Positions 17,591 to 25,730 of a DNA stretch of 64,000 nucleotides are shown one piece after another. The position numbers and the translations under genes are program-made. Under the pieces are notes generated by a model, which ran no database searches, had not been told where the DNA came from, and saw only the letters and a program-made list of their open reading frames with translations. Source of the stretch: Pseudomonas sp. dw_612 (GTDB lineage: Bacteria > Pseudomonadota > Gammaproteobacteria > Pseudomonadales > Pseudomonadaceae); NCBI RefSeq assembly GCF_018449725.1, contig NZ_JAAVVC010000003.1, positions 434,001 through 498,000 of the forward strand, read 5' to 3'. Position 1 is the stretch's first letter; each line of letters begins with the position of its first letter.

Positions 17591-19369
17591 CTACTTCTGC
17601 TCACTCTGCGGCGTCACCCGCAACACCTCCTCAATCGTCGTCAGTCCCGCCGCCACTTTCTGTGCCCCGGACAGCCGCAAGCTGCGCATACCTTCCTTGA
17701 ACGCCTGACGCCGTATCGCCAGCAGATCGGTATCGGGGGTAATCAGCGCTTTGACGCTGTCGGTCAGTTGCATGATTTCGTAGACCCCGGCGCGGCCGCG
17801 ATAGCCGGTGTCGCGGCATTCCAGGCAGCCGATGGCGCGCTGGGCATTGGTCGGCAGCGGTGCCTGCCAGGGCCGGGTCAGGGTTTGCCAGTCGTCTTCG
17901 CCCAGGGTCAGCGGCGCCTTGCAGTGCGGGCACAAGGTGCGGACCAGGCGCTGGGCCATGACCCCGAGCACCGTGGCTTTGATCAGGTAATGCGGCACGC
18001 CGAGTTCCAATAGGCGGCTGATGGCGCTGGGGGCGTCGTTGGTGTGCAGGGTCGAGAGCACGAGGTGACCGGTGAGCGCGGCCTGGATCGCCATTTCGGC
18101 AGTTTCGAGGTCGCGGATCTCGCCGATCATGATGATGTCCGGGTCTTGCCGCATCAGCGCGCGGACCCCGGCGGCGAAGGTCAGGTCGATGTTGTGCTGG
18201 ACCTGCATCTGGTTGAAGGCCGGCTCGACCATTTCAATCGGGTCCTCGATGGTGCAGAGGTTGACCTCCGGCGTCGCCAGTTTTTTCAGAGTGGTATAGA
18301 GCGTGGTGGTCTTGCCCGAGCCGGTCGGCCCGGTCACTAGAATGATGCCGTTGGGCTGGCGGGTCATGTCTTGCCATCGGCGCAGGTCATCGGTGGAGAA
18401 GCCCAACTGATCGAAGTCCTTGAGCAGCACTTCCGGGTCGAAGATCCGCATGACCATTTTTTCGCCGAACGCGGTGGGCAAGGTCGACAGCCGCAGTTCG
18501 ACTTCGCCGCCGTCCGGGGTTTTGGTCTTGACCCGGCCGTCCTGGGGTTTGCGTTTCTCGGCGACGTTCATCCGGCCCAGGCTTTTCAGGCGGCTGACGA
18601 TGGCCATGGTCACCTGGGGCGGGAATTGATAGACGTTGTGCAGCACGCCGTCGATGCGAAAACGCACGGTGCCTTGCTCGCGCCGGGGTTCGATGTGGAT
18701 ATCGCTGGCACGCTGCTGGAACGCGTACTGGAACAGCCAGTCGACGATGTTGACGATGTGCGCGTCGTTGGCGTCCGGCTCCTGGTCGCTGGCGCCGAGG
18801 TTGAGCAGTTGCTCGAAGTTGCCGAGGGTACTGGTCTGCTGATCGGCATTGGTGGCGCCCGTAACCGATTTGGCCAGGCGGAAAAACTCCACGCTGAAGC
18901 GCTGGATGTCCGCCGGGTTGGCGACTACGCGTTTGATCGGCAGCTTCAACACGTGGGTCAGGTCGGCTTCCCAGCCCGTGACGTAGGGCTGGGCGCTGGC
19001 CACGGTCACGGCATCGCGGTCGATGGAGACGGCCAGAATCTTGTGCCGCTGGGCAAAGGCGTAGGACATCAACGGCGTGATGGCCGCGACGTTGATCTTC
19101 AGCGGATCGATGCGCAGGTAAGGCTGACCGGCCTGTTGCGACAGCCACAGGGTCAGGCTTTCGAGGTCGAGGTGTTTGCCGGGACGGCTGAGGTCGTCGA
19201 GGTGTTGGCTGGCAATAAACTCCAGCGGGTGCAACTGGCCATTGGCGGCCTGCCGGCGTCGGGCGTTGAGCGCGAGTTCGGCGCAATCCTGGTTGATAAA
19301 GCCTTGGGCGACCAGTTCTCGCAGCAAATCATTGAGATCCAGCCAGCGGTCCTGAAGTTGAACGGACAT
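17591..19369 (-). CDS. GspE/PulE-family secretion ATPase, orphan
   Basis: A 592-residue type II secretion / type IV pilus assembly ATPase. The N-terminal GspE-N domain covers about 1-190. The ATPase core has the Walker A GPTGSGKTTTLYTTL with Lys353, the Asp-box region, and the Walker B RQDPDIIMIGEIRD. A four-cysteine zinc motif follows (CPHC ... CLEC). The start at 19369 has AAGGAA 5 nt upstream. No gspC-M or pil gene is adjacent, so its secretion or pilus partner must lie elsewhere; PAO1 has a similar solitary gene in this location. A role in ATP-driven pseudopilus assembly is a family inference. Confidence 0.88.
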   Translation of the reverse strand: MSVQLQDRWLDLNDLLRELVAQGFINQDCAELALNARRRQAANGQLHPLEFIASQHLDDLSRPGKHLDLESLTLWLSQQAGQPYLRIDPLKINVAAITPLMSYAFAQRHKILAVSIDRDAVTVASAQPYVTGWEADLTHVLKLPIKRVVANPADIQRFSVEFFRLAKSVTGATNADQQTSTLGNFEQLLNLGASDQEPDANDAHIVNIVDWLFQYAFQQRASDIHIEPRREQGTVRFRIDGVLHNVYQFPPQVTMAIVSRLKSLGRMNVAEKRKPQDGRVKTKTPDGGEVELRLSTLPTAFGEKMVMRIFDPEVLLKDFDQLGFSTDDLRRWQDMTRQPNGIILVTGPTGSGKTTTLYTTLKKLATPEVNLCTIEDPIEMVEPAFNQMQVQHNIDLTFAAGVRALMRQDPDIIMIGEIRDLETAEMAIQAALTGHLVLSTLHTNDAPSAISRLLELGVPHYLIKATVLGVMAQRLVRTLCPHCKAPLTLGEDDWQTLTRPWQAPLPTNAQRAIGCLECRDTGYRGRAGVYEIMQLTDSVKALITPDTDLLAIRRQAFKEGMRSLRLSGAQKVAAGLTTIEEVLRVTPQSEQK

Positions 19370-19483
19370 GCGGGTTCCTTTTGAACAATCCTGCAAACAG
19401 CGATCTAGACCGCAGTGTGCAAAGGATAGTCGCGGACCTGCTGACCGTTGGGCCACTACCCGACGAAGCCGTTTCCAGTTCTT

Positions 19484-19822
19484 TCAACCGGCCGCTTGGG
19501 CCTGCTCATCCCACGCAGAGTCGGCGCTCTGCAGGTTCACCGAGCAGACGCTGATCAGGTTACGAAGTTTTTCCGCGATCACGGCGGCGCGGTGCCAGCT
19601 CAGTCCGTCGATCACGATGTCGATCGACAGCAGATCGTCCACGCGCTGCACATTGACCTGTTCCGGGGTCAGGAACTGCAAGGCGAACAGGTTGAGTGCG
19701 CGGCACAGCACATCCGGCTCGGCCTCGGCCAGCAGTTGGTATTGCACGCGGCAATGGGCGTTGCTGGCGTTCCAGGCATCGGCGCGGGTTGCCGGGGTGT
19801 TTACGGCTTCTAAGTGCGGCAT
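19484..19822 (-). CDS. Small ACT-like domain protein
   Basis: A 112-residue cytoplasmic protein with no signal or membrane segment. The order of predicted strands and helices (CRVQYQLLAEAEPDVLCRALNL, then VNVQRVDDLLSIDIVID, then a helix and ISVCSVNL) resembles a beta-alpha-beta-beta-alpha-beta ACT domain like that of acetolactate synthase small subunits or amino-acid sensing proteins. It is divergent from an Lrp-type regulator, itself an amino-acid sensing protein with an ACT-like RAM domain, so an amino-acid related role is possible. I do not recognise a named family. Confidence 0.6.
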   Translation of the reverse strand: MPHLEAVNTPATRADAWNASNAHCRVQYQLLAEAEPDVLCRALNLFALQFLTPEQVNVQRVDDLLSIDIVIDGLSWHRAAVIAEKLRNLISVCSVNLQSADSAWDEQAQAAG

Positions 19823-19948
19823 GGTCGGGCTCCAAAATCACTGGAGGAATTTTTACATTCGGTGCCGGGTATTTCTTGGCTATGATCGGGCGTATTAGCG
19901 GTTTATCGAATCGTTCGATTCAATAAGTGATCATTCAGAGGTTTTTCT

Positions 19949-20413
19949 ATGCACGCCGAGCTGGATGGCTACGACCGCAAGATTCTCGCGTTGCTGCAAG
20001 AGGACGCTTCGCTTTCCAGTGCGCAGATCGCCGAACAGGTCGGGCTGTCGCAGTCGCCGTGCTGGCGGCGGATTCAGCGGATGAAGGAGGAGGGGATCAT
20101 TCGCGGGCAGGTGACGTTGCTCGATCGCAAGAAAATCGGTCTCAACACGCAGATTTTTGCCGAGATCAAACTCAACGCCCACGGGCGTTCGAACTTCACC
20201 GAGTTCACCGAGGCGATTCGCGGCTTTCCTGAAGTGCTGGAGTGTTATGTGCTGATGGGGTCGGTGGATTTTCTGCTACGGATCGTCACGGCGGACATCG
20301 AGGCGTATGAACGCTTCTTCTTCGAGAAGCTGTCGATGGTGCCGGGGATTCAGGAGGTGAATTCGATTGTGGCATTGTCGGAAATCAAGTCCACGACGAG
20401 TTTGCCGGTCTGA
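19949..20413 (+). CDS. Lrp/AsnC family transcriptional regulator
   Basis: A 154-residue Lrp-type regulator: N-terminal AsnC helix-turn-helix (LDGYDRKILALLQEDASLSS, AEQVGLSQSPCWRRIQRM) followed by the RAM/ACT effector domain (FTEFTEAIRGFPEVLECYVLMGSVDFLLRIV). Such proteins form octamers that bind DNA in response to amino acids. A GAGG site lies 9 nt before the ATG. It is transcribed away from the small ACT-like gene and is followed by a REPIN. The target genes cannot be read from the sequence; the divergent neighbour is the first candidate. Confidence 0.93.
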   Translation: MHAELDGYDRKILALLQEDASLSSAQIAEQVGLSQSPCWRRIQRMKEEGIIRGQVTLLDRKKIGLNTQIFAEIKLNAHGRSNFTEFTEAIRGFPEVLECYVLMGSVDFLLRIVTADIEAYERFFFEKLSMVPGIQEVNSIVALSEIKSTTSLPV

Positions 20414-20434
20414 GGTTTTGCGGTGAATGGGCGG

Positions 20435-20523
20435 GCCTCTTCGCGAGCAAGCCCGCTCCCACATTAGACCGAGTTCGTTCAGGCAACTCGGTCTAATGTG
20501 GGAGCGGGCTTGCCCGCGAAGGC
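20435..20523. repeat. REP doublet with fully paired loop
   Basis: Arms of about 39 nt run from GCCTCTTCGCGAGCAAGCCC through CATTAGACCGAGTT and back, leaving a loop of only about 11 nt. It is one of the most complete hairpins in the window and lies between the convergent Lrp and CYTH-CHAD genes. Confidence 0.9.
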
Positions 20524-20527
20524 GGTG

Positions 20528-21895
20528 TTACATGCGCAGCAACATTTTCCAGGCACGATTCTGATACACGGCGATCGCCTGCTGCTTACGCGCATCCAAG
20601 GCTTCGTCGGTGATCGGTTCGTTGGCCAGTTGCGCCAGTTTGTTCAGTTCACCGTACAGGCGATCCATTTCCGGGATGTCCAGCACGCCGCGGGCATGGT
20701 GCATCCAGGCCTGGATGCGTTCGATGCGCGGCAGTTGCTCGGCCAGATCTTCAGGCTGTTGCTGGTAGCGTTGCAGTTGCAGGGATGTGGCTTCCTCGCC
20801 CAGCAGGCGCGGCAACCAGTTGGCCAGTTGCGCTGCGCCTTGGCGATTGCCGCGAACGTTGCGATCGGCCGCCCAGGTGCGAGCCAGCAACCAGCGCGAA
20901 GTGTTCAGGGAGAACAGGCCCCAACGCGGATCTTCCAGTTCTTCGAGGAACTGCTCTGGCGCGGCTTTGCGCACGTCTTCGTCGTCCAGGCCAGCCTGAA
21001 CCAGCGGACGCCAGTCTTCCAGCAAGGCGTCCAGCGCAACCCGCAGGTCGTGCGTCGACTGACGCGGTGCGGCTTGGCCGAGGCTGCTCAGCAGCGCGCG
21101 CAGTTCACCGAGGTTTTCGACCCAGTCCTGCAACAGACGCCAGTGACCATTGAAACGATATTGCTCGGCCAGACGCTGGCTGCTGCCCAGCAAGTGCCAG
21201 CTCAGGGCGGCGAACGCGTCGTCCAGCGGCATTTCGGCGGTGATCTGCGGCGCCGGCAAGCTCAGCGAGTAGCTGTTGGCATCGTACAAACGATAACCGC
21301 GCTCGGCCTTGCTGATGTCGCATGGCATCAGGGGCAGGGTCGCGGCCAGTTCGGCGGCCAGTTCCAGCAACGCGGCCGGTTCGCCTTCGCGCAGTTCCAG
21401 TTCCAGCTCGCAGATTTCTTCTTTCTGCTTGCCGACCACGACGTGGCCGAAGTCCAGCGCCGCTTCGATGACCACTTTGGTCTTGCCACGGCCCCAGGCG
21501 ATTTCCGCGCGTTCGCGCACGAAATCGGTGGTGAAGATGGCTTTCAGGGTTTTCTTGTCCAGCTCGGCCAGTTCTTCAGGCCAGCATTCGCCGTCGAGTT
21601 TTTTCACGTCGAGCTTGGCTTTGGGCAGGTTCCAGTCGTATTCGTTACGCTCGGACAGACCGGCAACGCTCTGGCCGCGAGTCTTGAGGGTCTGGATCAC
21701 TTCTTCGCCATCGCGGCGCAGGCGCAGGGCAACCTTGGCGCGGGCCAGGTCACGCTCAGGCGTGTCGAAGTACTGGTTCATCAACTCACGGCGTTCCCAG
21801 CCACTTTTGTTGCGTTTTTTCAGGAGCGGGTGCTCGCGCAGGGCGGCGAGGGTTTCGCGGCTGACGCGGAGTTTGATTTCGGTTTCTTTCTGCAT
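20528..21895 (-). CDS. CYTH and CHAD domain protein (inorganic triphosphatase-like)
   Basis: A 455-residue protein with an N-terminal CYTH domain (about 1-200) that starts with the ExExK signature, ETEIKLRV, and contains the charged tunnel residues in VALRLRRDGEEVIQTLKT and RERAEIAWGRGKTKVVIEAALD. A C-terminal CHAD helical domain (about 215-455) follows, with the conserved STHDLRVALDALLEDWRP histidine/arginine segment. This is the YgiF/PPPase architecture: CYTH hydrolyses tripolyphosphate and CHAD binds polyphosphate. It stands alone, convergent with the Lrp gene. Confidence 0.92.
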   Translation of the reverse strand: MQKETEIKLRVSRETLAALREHPLLKKRNKSGWERRELMNQYFDTPERDLARAKVALRLRRDGEEVIQTLKTRGQSVAGLSERNEYDWNLPKAKLDVKKLDGECWPEELAELDKKTLKAIFTTDFVRERAEIAWGRGKTKVVIEAALDFGHVVVGKQKEEICELELELREGEPAALLELAAELAATLPLMPCDISKAERGYRLYDANSYSLSLPAPQITAEMPLDDAFAALSWHLLGSSQRLAEQYRFNGHWRLLQDWVENLGELRALLSSLGQAAPRQSTHDLRVALDALLEDWRPLVQAGLDDEDVRKAAPEQFLEELEDPRWGLFSLNTSRWLLARTWAADRNVRGNRQGAAQLANWLPRLLGEEATSLQLQRYQQQPEDLAEQLPRIERIQAWMHHARGVLDIPEMDRLYGELNKLAQLANEPITDEALDARKQQAIAVYQNRAWKMLLRM

Positions 21896-22051
21896 GGCCG
21901 GAAAATCCAGGATCGGGAGCGCAGCCGGGGGAATGTGTGGCTGCCAAGGTCGTGCAGTGTACAGGACTCACAAGTCCTACGCGCCGCGGCGGTTTATTCC
22001 TGTCACTGGATGGTTCTATGATGGACCTCAATTCGGGAGTTGGAGTCAGCG

Positions 22052-23221
22052 ATGCCTTTGCCGTCCATGAAAGATCAGTTCGCTGCGCTGATCGCTGCAC
22101 CGTCCGTCAGCTGTACGCAGGCTAGCCTCGATCAGACCAATCGTCCGGTGATCGATTTGCTGGCGACGTGGCTCGGCGATTTGGGTTTTGCCTGCGATAT
22201 CCAGCAGGTCAGCCCCGGCAAATTCAACCTGCTCGCCAGTTTCGGTTCCGGCCCCGGTGGCCTGGTGCTGGCGGGGCACAGCGACACCGTGCCGTTCGAT
22301 GGCGCGTTGTGGCAGACCGATCCCTTGAAGCTGACCGAAGTGGACGGTCGTTGGGTGGGCCTCGGCAGTTGCGACATGAAAGGCTTTTTCGCCCTGGCCA
22401 TCGAAGCGGTCATCCCGTTGCTCGACCAACCGTTCAAACAACCGTTGATGATCCTCGCCACCTGCGACGAAGAAAGTTCGATGTCAGGTGCTCGTGCCTT
22501 GGCCGAAGCCGGGCGTCCGCTGGGCCGCGCGGCGGTGATCGGCGAGCCGACGGGGCTGAAGCCGATCCGCATGCACAAAGGCATCATGATGGAGCGCATC
22601 GACATCCTCGGGCAGAGCGGCCATTCCTCGGACCCGCGCCTGGGCCACAGCGCCCTCGAAGCCATGCACGACGCCATCGGCGAACTGCGTGGCTTGCGCC
22701 TGTTGTGGCAGCGAGAATTCCGCAATCCGCAGTTTGGCGTGCCGACCCCGACGATGAACTTCGGCTGCATTCATGGCGGCGATAACCCCAACCGCATCTG
22801 CGGCCAGTGTTCGCTGGAGTTCGACCTGCGACCGTTGCCGGGCATGGACCCCAAAGCCCTGCGTGCGGACATTTTGGCGCGGCTCAAACCGGTTGCCGAA
22901 CGGCATCAGGTGAAGATCGATTACGCGCCATTGTTCCCCGAAGTGCCGCCGTTCGAGCAGGCCGAGGACGCGGAATTGGTCCGGGTCGCGGAAAAGCTCA
23001 CCGGCCATCGCGCCGAAGCAGTAGCGTTTGGCACGGAAGCGCCTTATCTTCAGCGCCTTGGCTGCGAAACACTGGTGCTCGGCCCGGGCGACATCGCCTG
23101 CGCTCACCAACCGGGGGAATACCTCGAAATGTCACGTTTGCAGCCTACGGTGCATCTATTACGTCAATTGATTGAACATTACTGCCTGACACCGGCCAAA
23201 GCCTCGATGCCAGTCAGCTAA
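22052..23221 (+). CDS. argE: Acetylornithine deacetylase
   Basis: A 389-residue M20 metallopeptidase-family enzyme that hydrolyses N2-acetylornithine to ornithine in arginine synthesis. Metal-site motifs are GHSDTVPF (His, Asp), GSCDMKGFFAL (Asp), and CDEESSMSGARAL (catalytic Glu and ligand). The start at 22052 is preceded by GGAG at 22042-22045; an in-frame TTG four codons upstream is less likely. argA follows about 270 nt downstream across a REPIN and its own promoter, giving the conserved Pseudomonas argE-argA neighbourhood. Confidence 0.93.
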   Translation: MPLPSMKDQFAALIAAPSVSCTQASLDQTNRPVIDLLATWLGDLGFACDIQQVSPGKFNLLASFGSGPGGLVLAGHSDTVPFDGALWQTDPLKLTEVDGRWVGLGSCDMKGFFALAIEAVIPLLDQPFKQPLMILATCDEESSMSGARALAEAGRPLGRAAVIGEPTGLKPIRMHKGIMMERIDILGQSGHSSDPRLGHSALEAMHDAIGELRGLRLLWQREFRNPQFGVPTPTMNFGCIHGGDNPNRICGQCSLEFDLRPLPGMDPKALRADILARLKPVAERHQVKIDYAPLFPEVPPFEQAEDAELVRVAEKLTGHRAEAVAFGTEAPYLQRLGCETLVLGPGDIACAHQPGEYLEMSRLQPTVHLLRQLIEHYCLTPAKASMPVS

Positions 23222-23232
23222 GCGAAACCCCA

Positions 23233-23322
23233 TGTGGGAGCGGGCTTGCTCGCGAAAGCGGTGTATCAGTTAGCATCAATGTCGACTGTGACACCGCATT
23301 CGCGAGCAAGCCCGCTCCCACA
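23233..23322. repeat. REP doublet between argE and argA
   Basis: TGTGGGAGCGGGCTTGCTCG arm and complement around a ~40-nt spacer with inner GGTGT/ACACC symmetry. It lies between the argE stop and the argA promoter and is a likely end for the argE transcript. Confidence 0.9.
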
Positions 23323-23327
23323 GGGTT

Positions 23328-23356
23328 TTGTGTGTTGATTGACCAAGCGGTATAAA
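23328..23356 (+). promoter_or_regulatory. Predicted sigma70 promoter of argA
   Basis: TTGTGT (23328-23333) and TATAAA (23351-23356) are separated by 17 bp. Transcription would start near 23363, about 33 nt before the leader GTG at 23396 and about 128 nt before argA itself. No experimental support; the -10 is good and the -35 fair. Confidence 0.5.
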
Positions 23357-23395
23357 TTGCCAGTGTCCCAACCCGTATTCATGAGGAGAGCTCGC

Positions 23396-23422
23396 GTGTC
23401 GCCAAGCCTGTTCCGACGATAA
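23396..23422 (+). CDS. Candidate arginine-codon leader peptide upstream of argA
   Basis: An eight-codon open frame, MSPSLFRR, begins with GTG at 23396, has AGGAG spaced 7 nt upstream, and ends with the tandem rare arginine codons CGA CGA directly before TAA. Read from the in-frame ATG at 23381 it becomes MRRARVSPSLFRR, with five arginines in thirteen residues (AGG, AGA, CGC, CGA, CGA). It lies between the predicted argA promoter and argA. This is the layout of an amino-acid sensing leader peptide. I do not see a convincing terminator hairpin after it, so the mechanism, if real, may be translational coupling or RNA stability. Confidence 0.45.
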   Translation: MSPSLFRR

Positions 23423-23490
23423 CCACCAGCCCGTTGTGCGTTTTATGTTTCGCCCATTTTTTGGCTGCTATTTATTACAGGCCCAGGTTC

Positions 23491-24789
23491 ATGCCCGAAT
23501 ACGTTAATTGGCTTCGTCACGCGTCTCCTTACATCAATGCCCACCGCGATTGCACGTTCGTCGTCATGCTGCCCGGCGACGGTGTGGAGCATCCGAACTT
23601 CGGCAATATCGTCCACGACCTGGTGCTGCTGCACAGTCTTGGCGTGCGCCTGGTGTTGGTGCACGGTTCCCGTCCGCAAATTGAAACCCGCCTGGCCGCG
23701 CGTGGCCTGATTCCGCATTACCACCACGGCATGCGCATCACCGATGCCGCGACCCTGGAGTGCGTGATCGACGCGGTCGGCCACCTGCGCATCGCCATCG
23801 AAGCGCGGTTGTCCATGGACATGGCCTCGTCACCGATGCAGGGCTCGCGCTTGCGGGTGGCCAGCGGCAACCTGGTGACGGCGCGGCCGATCGGCGTGCT
23901 CGAAGGTGTCGACTATCACCACACCGGCGAAGTGCGCCGGGTCGACCGCAAGGGCATCAATCGCCTGCTGGATGAACGCTCCATCGTGCTGCTGTCGCCA
24001 CTGGGCTACTCGCCGACCGGTGAGATTTTCAACCTCGCCTGCGAAGACGTCGCCACCCGCGCGGCCATTGACCTGGGCGCGGACAAACTGCTGCTGTTCG
24101 GCGCCGACCTGGGCTTGATCGATGAAAACGGTCGTCTGGTGCGTGAGTTGCGTCCGCAGCAAGTGCCGGCGCATCTGCAACGCTTGGGCAGTAACTATCA
24201 AGCCGAGTTGCTGGATGCAGCGGCCGAAGCTTGCCGGGGCGGCGTGGCGCGCAGCCATATCGTCAGCTACGCCGAAGACGGCGCGCTGCTGACCGAACTG
24301 TTCACCCGAGACGGTGGCGGTACGTTGGTGGCCCAGGAACAATTCGAACTGGTGCGCGAGGCGGCGATTGAAGACGTCGGCGGATTGCTGGATTTGATCA
24401 GCCCGCTGGAAGAGCAGGGGATTCTGGTACGCCGTTCCCGGGAAGTGCTGGAGCGCGAGATCGAGCAGTTCAGCGTGGTCGAGCGCGAAGGCATGATCAT
24501 CGCGTGCGCGGCGCTGTATCAGATTGCCGATTCGGACGCCGGGGAGTTGGCCTGTCTGGCGGTGAACCCGGAGTATCGCCATGGCGGTCGCGGCGATGAA
24601 TTGCTGGAGCGCATCGAAACCCGCGCCCGGGCCCAGGGGCTAAAAACCTTGTTCGTGCTGACGACCCGGACTGCGCACTGGTTCCGCGAGCGTGGTTTTG
24701 AGCCCAGCAGTGTCGAGCGCCTGCCGTCGGCGCGGGCGTCGTTGTACAACTATCAGCGTAATTCGAAGATCTTCGAAAAGACCCTCTGA
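23491..24789 (+). CDS. argA: N-acetylglutamate synthase
   Basis: A 432-residue ArgA, the first enzyme of arginine synthesis: acetyl-CoA plus glutamate to N-acetylglutamate, feedback inhibited by arginine. The N-terminal amino-acid-kinase-like domain (about 1-285) has VVMLPGDGVEHPNF, RLVLVHGSRPQIETRL and the arginine-site region; the C-terminal GNAT domain (about 290-432) has LACLAVNPEYRHGGRGDELL for acetyl-CoA. The start at 23491 (MPEYVNWLRHASPYINAHRD) is the family start; a longer TTG-initiated frame from 23434 would add 19 uncharacteristic residues. No strong Shine-Dalgarno precedes it (CAGG at about 9 nt). Confidence 0.95.
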   Translation: MPEYVNWLRHASPYINAHRDCTFVVMLPGDGVEHPNFGNIVHDLVLLHSLGVRLVLVHGSRPQIETRLAARGLIPHYHHGMRITDAATLECVIDAVGHLRIAIEARLSMDMASSPMQGSRLRVASGNLVTARPIGVLEGVDYHHTGEVRRVDRKGINRLLDERSIVLLSPLGYSPTGEIFNLACEDVATRAAIDLGADKLLLFGADLGLIDENGRLVRELRPQQVPAHLQRLGSNYQAELLDAAAEACRGGVARSHIVSYAEDGALLTELFTRDGGGTLVAQEQFELVREAAIEDVGGLLDLISPLEEQGILVRRSREVLEREIEQFSVVEREGMIIACAALYQIADSDAGELACLAVNPEYRHGGRGDELLERIETRARAQGLKTLFVLTTRTAHWFRERGFEPSSVERLPSARASLYNYQRNSKIFEKTL

Positions 24790-24800
24790 CAACCCCGCAA

Positions 24801-24900
24801 TCCCTGTAGGAGCGAGGCTTGCCCGCGAAGGCGTCGTCACGGCCACTATCAATGTTGGACGTGATGGCCTCTTCGCGGGCAAGCCTCGTTCCTACAGGGA
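24801..24900. repeat. REP doublet after argA (GTAGGAG variant)
   Basis: Arms TCCCTGTAGGAGCGAGGCTT / AAGCCTCGTTCCTACAGGGA with a ~50-nt spacer. It uses the CGCGGGCAAGCCTCG core variant, also seen at 62719-62809. The right arm contains the stop codon of the minus-strand tauA relic, so the repeat has inserted at or replaced the end of that gene. Confidence 0.88.
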
Positions 24901-25257
24901 CGTGGTGTTATTCGATGATGACTTTGCTGTCTCGCCACCGGTCAGTTTGGCGATTTTCTGCTCGGGCACCGAGTCGGCGATCCCGCTGTCTTTGGGCGGC
25001 ATAGTGGCGAACGAGTCGAGGGGAACCTTGGCGAATTTGGCCACGACCTCAAAATGCGTTTCGGCGTAATTCTTACGGGCGACCGAGACTTCAGCGTCCA
25101 GGCTGCGCCGATTTCCTCCAGTCGCGGCTTCACCACTCGACTTTTCCCCAGTGCTTCGGCGCGCGAGCAGGCTGAAATGAGGGGTAGAAAAGAGGGCTGG
25201 GCGGTGGTTTTTTCCGATCAGATCTTCCGGTTTATCGATGCCGCTGCCGTTGCGAAC
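24892..25257 (-). pseudogene. Degraded tauA-like gene (taurine/sulfonate-binding protein relic)
   Basis: The minus strand from 25257 to 24892 reads 121 sense codons without a proper start. The first part, VRNGSGIDKPEDLIGKNHR and FSTPHFSLLA, matches the ligand-domain hinge of TauA-type periplasmic proteins. The last part, ARKNYAETHFEVVAKFAKVPL then ADSVPEQKIAKLTG, matches their C-terminal lobe. The 80-100 residues that normally lie between are missing, the N-terminal third is absent, and a TAG sits directly upstream. So it is an internally deleted relic of a taurine uptake gene. Its stop lies in a REP arm. Family assignment is from remembered consensus, not a search. Confidence 0.6.
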
Positions 25258-25730
25258 CTACCGGTTTGATAGCCCTCTCTGAGATGGTCATCCAGGCACC
25301 ACATGAAATTAATATCGATATACAAACTGTAACAATTTGACTGGATAGTGCGCGTTTGGCCATCATGGCGTCGCCTTTTCGACAGCGAATGACGTTTGGA
25401 ATATGCGTCAACGCTAATTGATCTAAAAAAAGGCTGATGAATACCATTTAGCAATTAGCTTTTAAGCCGATACCTGATGTCCCGGTGCGGTTTTGTAGTG
25501 GTGGGCTTTATTCCATTGCGGTATGAAAAAGAATGAAATAATTCTTTTTGGGTTTATGAGAAATTCATTACCCTGCAGGGACCAAATCACGGCGATTAGA
25601 CCTTGGTCGTAGACACACAAGGTTACGATTGACTTGTCAGTCACGGTCTGGCGCTAATCGCGCATCTTAGGATCCAGGGCATTCGACCCGGGACCAGGAA
25701 CACAAGAATTAGAAACGAGAGGAGCGAAAC
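25258..25730. other. AT-rich intergenic region before the OprD porin
   Basis: This 473-nt stretch has lower GC than its surroundings. It holds a small hairpin (AAAAAGAAT / ATTCTTTTT, 25526-25549) and, immediately upstream of the tauA relic, a minus-strand EGYQTG reading that could be the relic's mature N-terminus in another frame. A short open frame at 25462-25644 on the minus strand has no family resemblance. An AGAGGAG ribosome site for the porin is at 25719-25725. I see no supported gene. Confidence 0.5.

Noticed and set aside
20498..22021. Antisense open frame of about 500 codons opposite the CYTH-CHAD gene
   Set aside because: Gln/Phe-rich shadow of the real gene, beginning inside a REPIN.
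25462..25644. Small minus-strand open frame before the OprD porin
   Set aside because: No ribosome site, no family resemblance, AT-rich intergenic composition.
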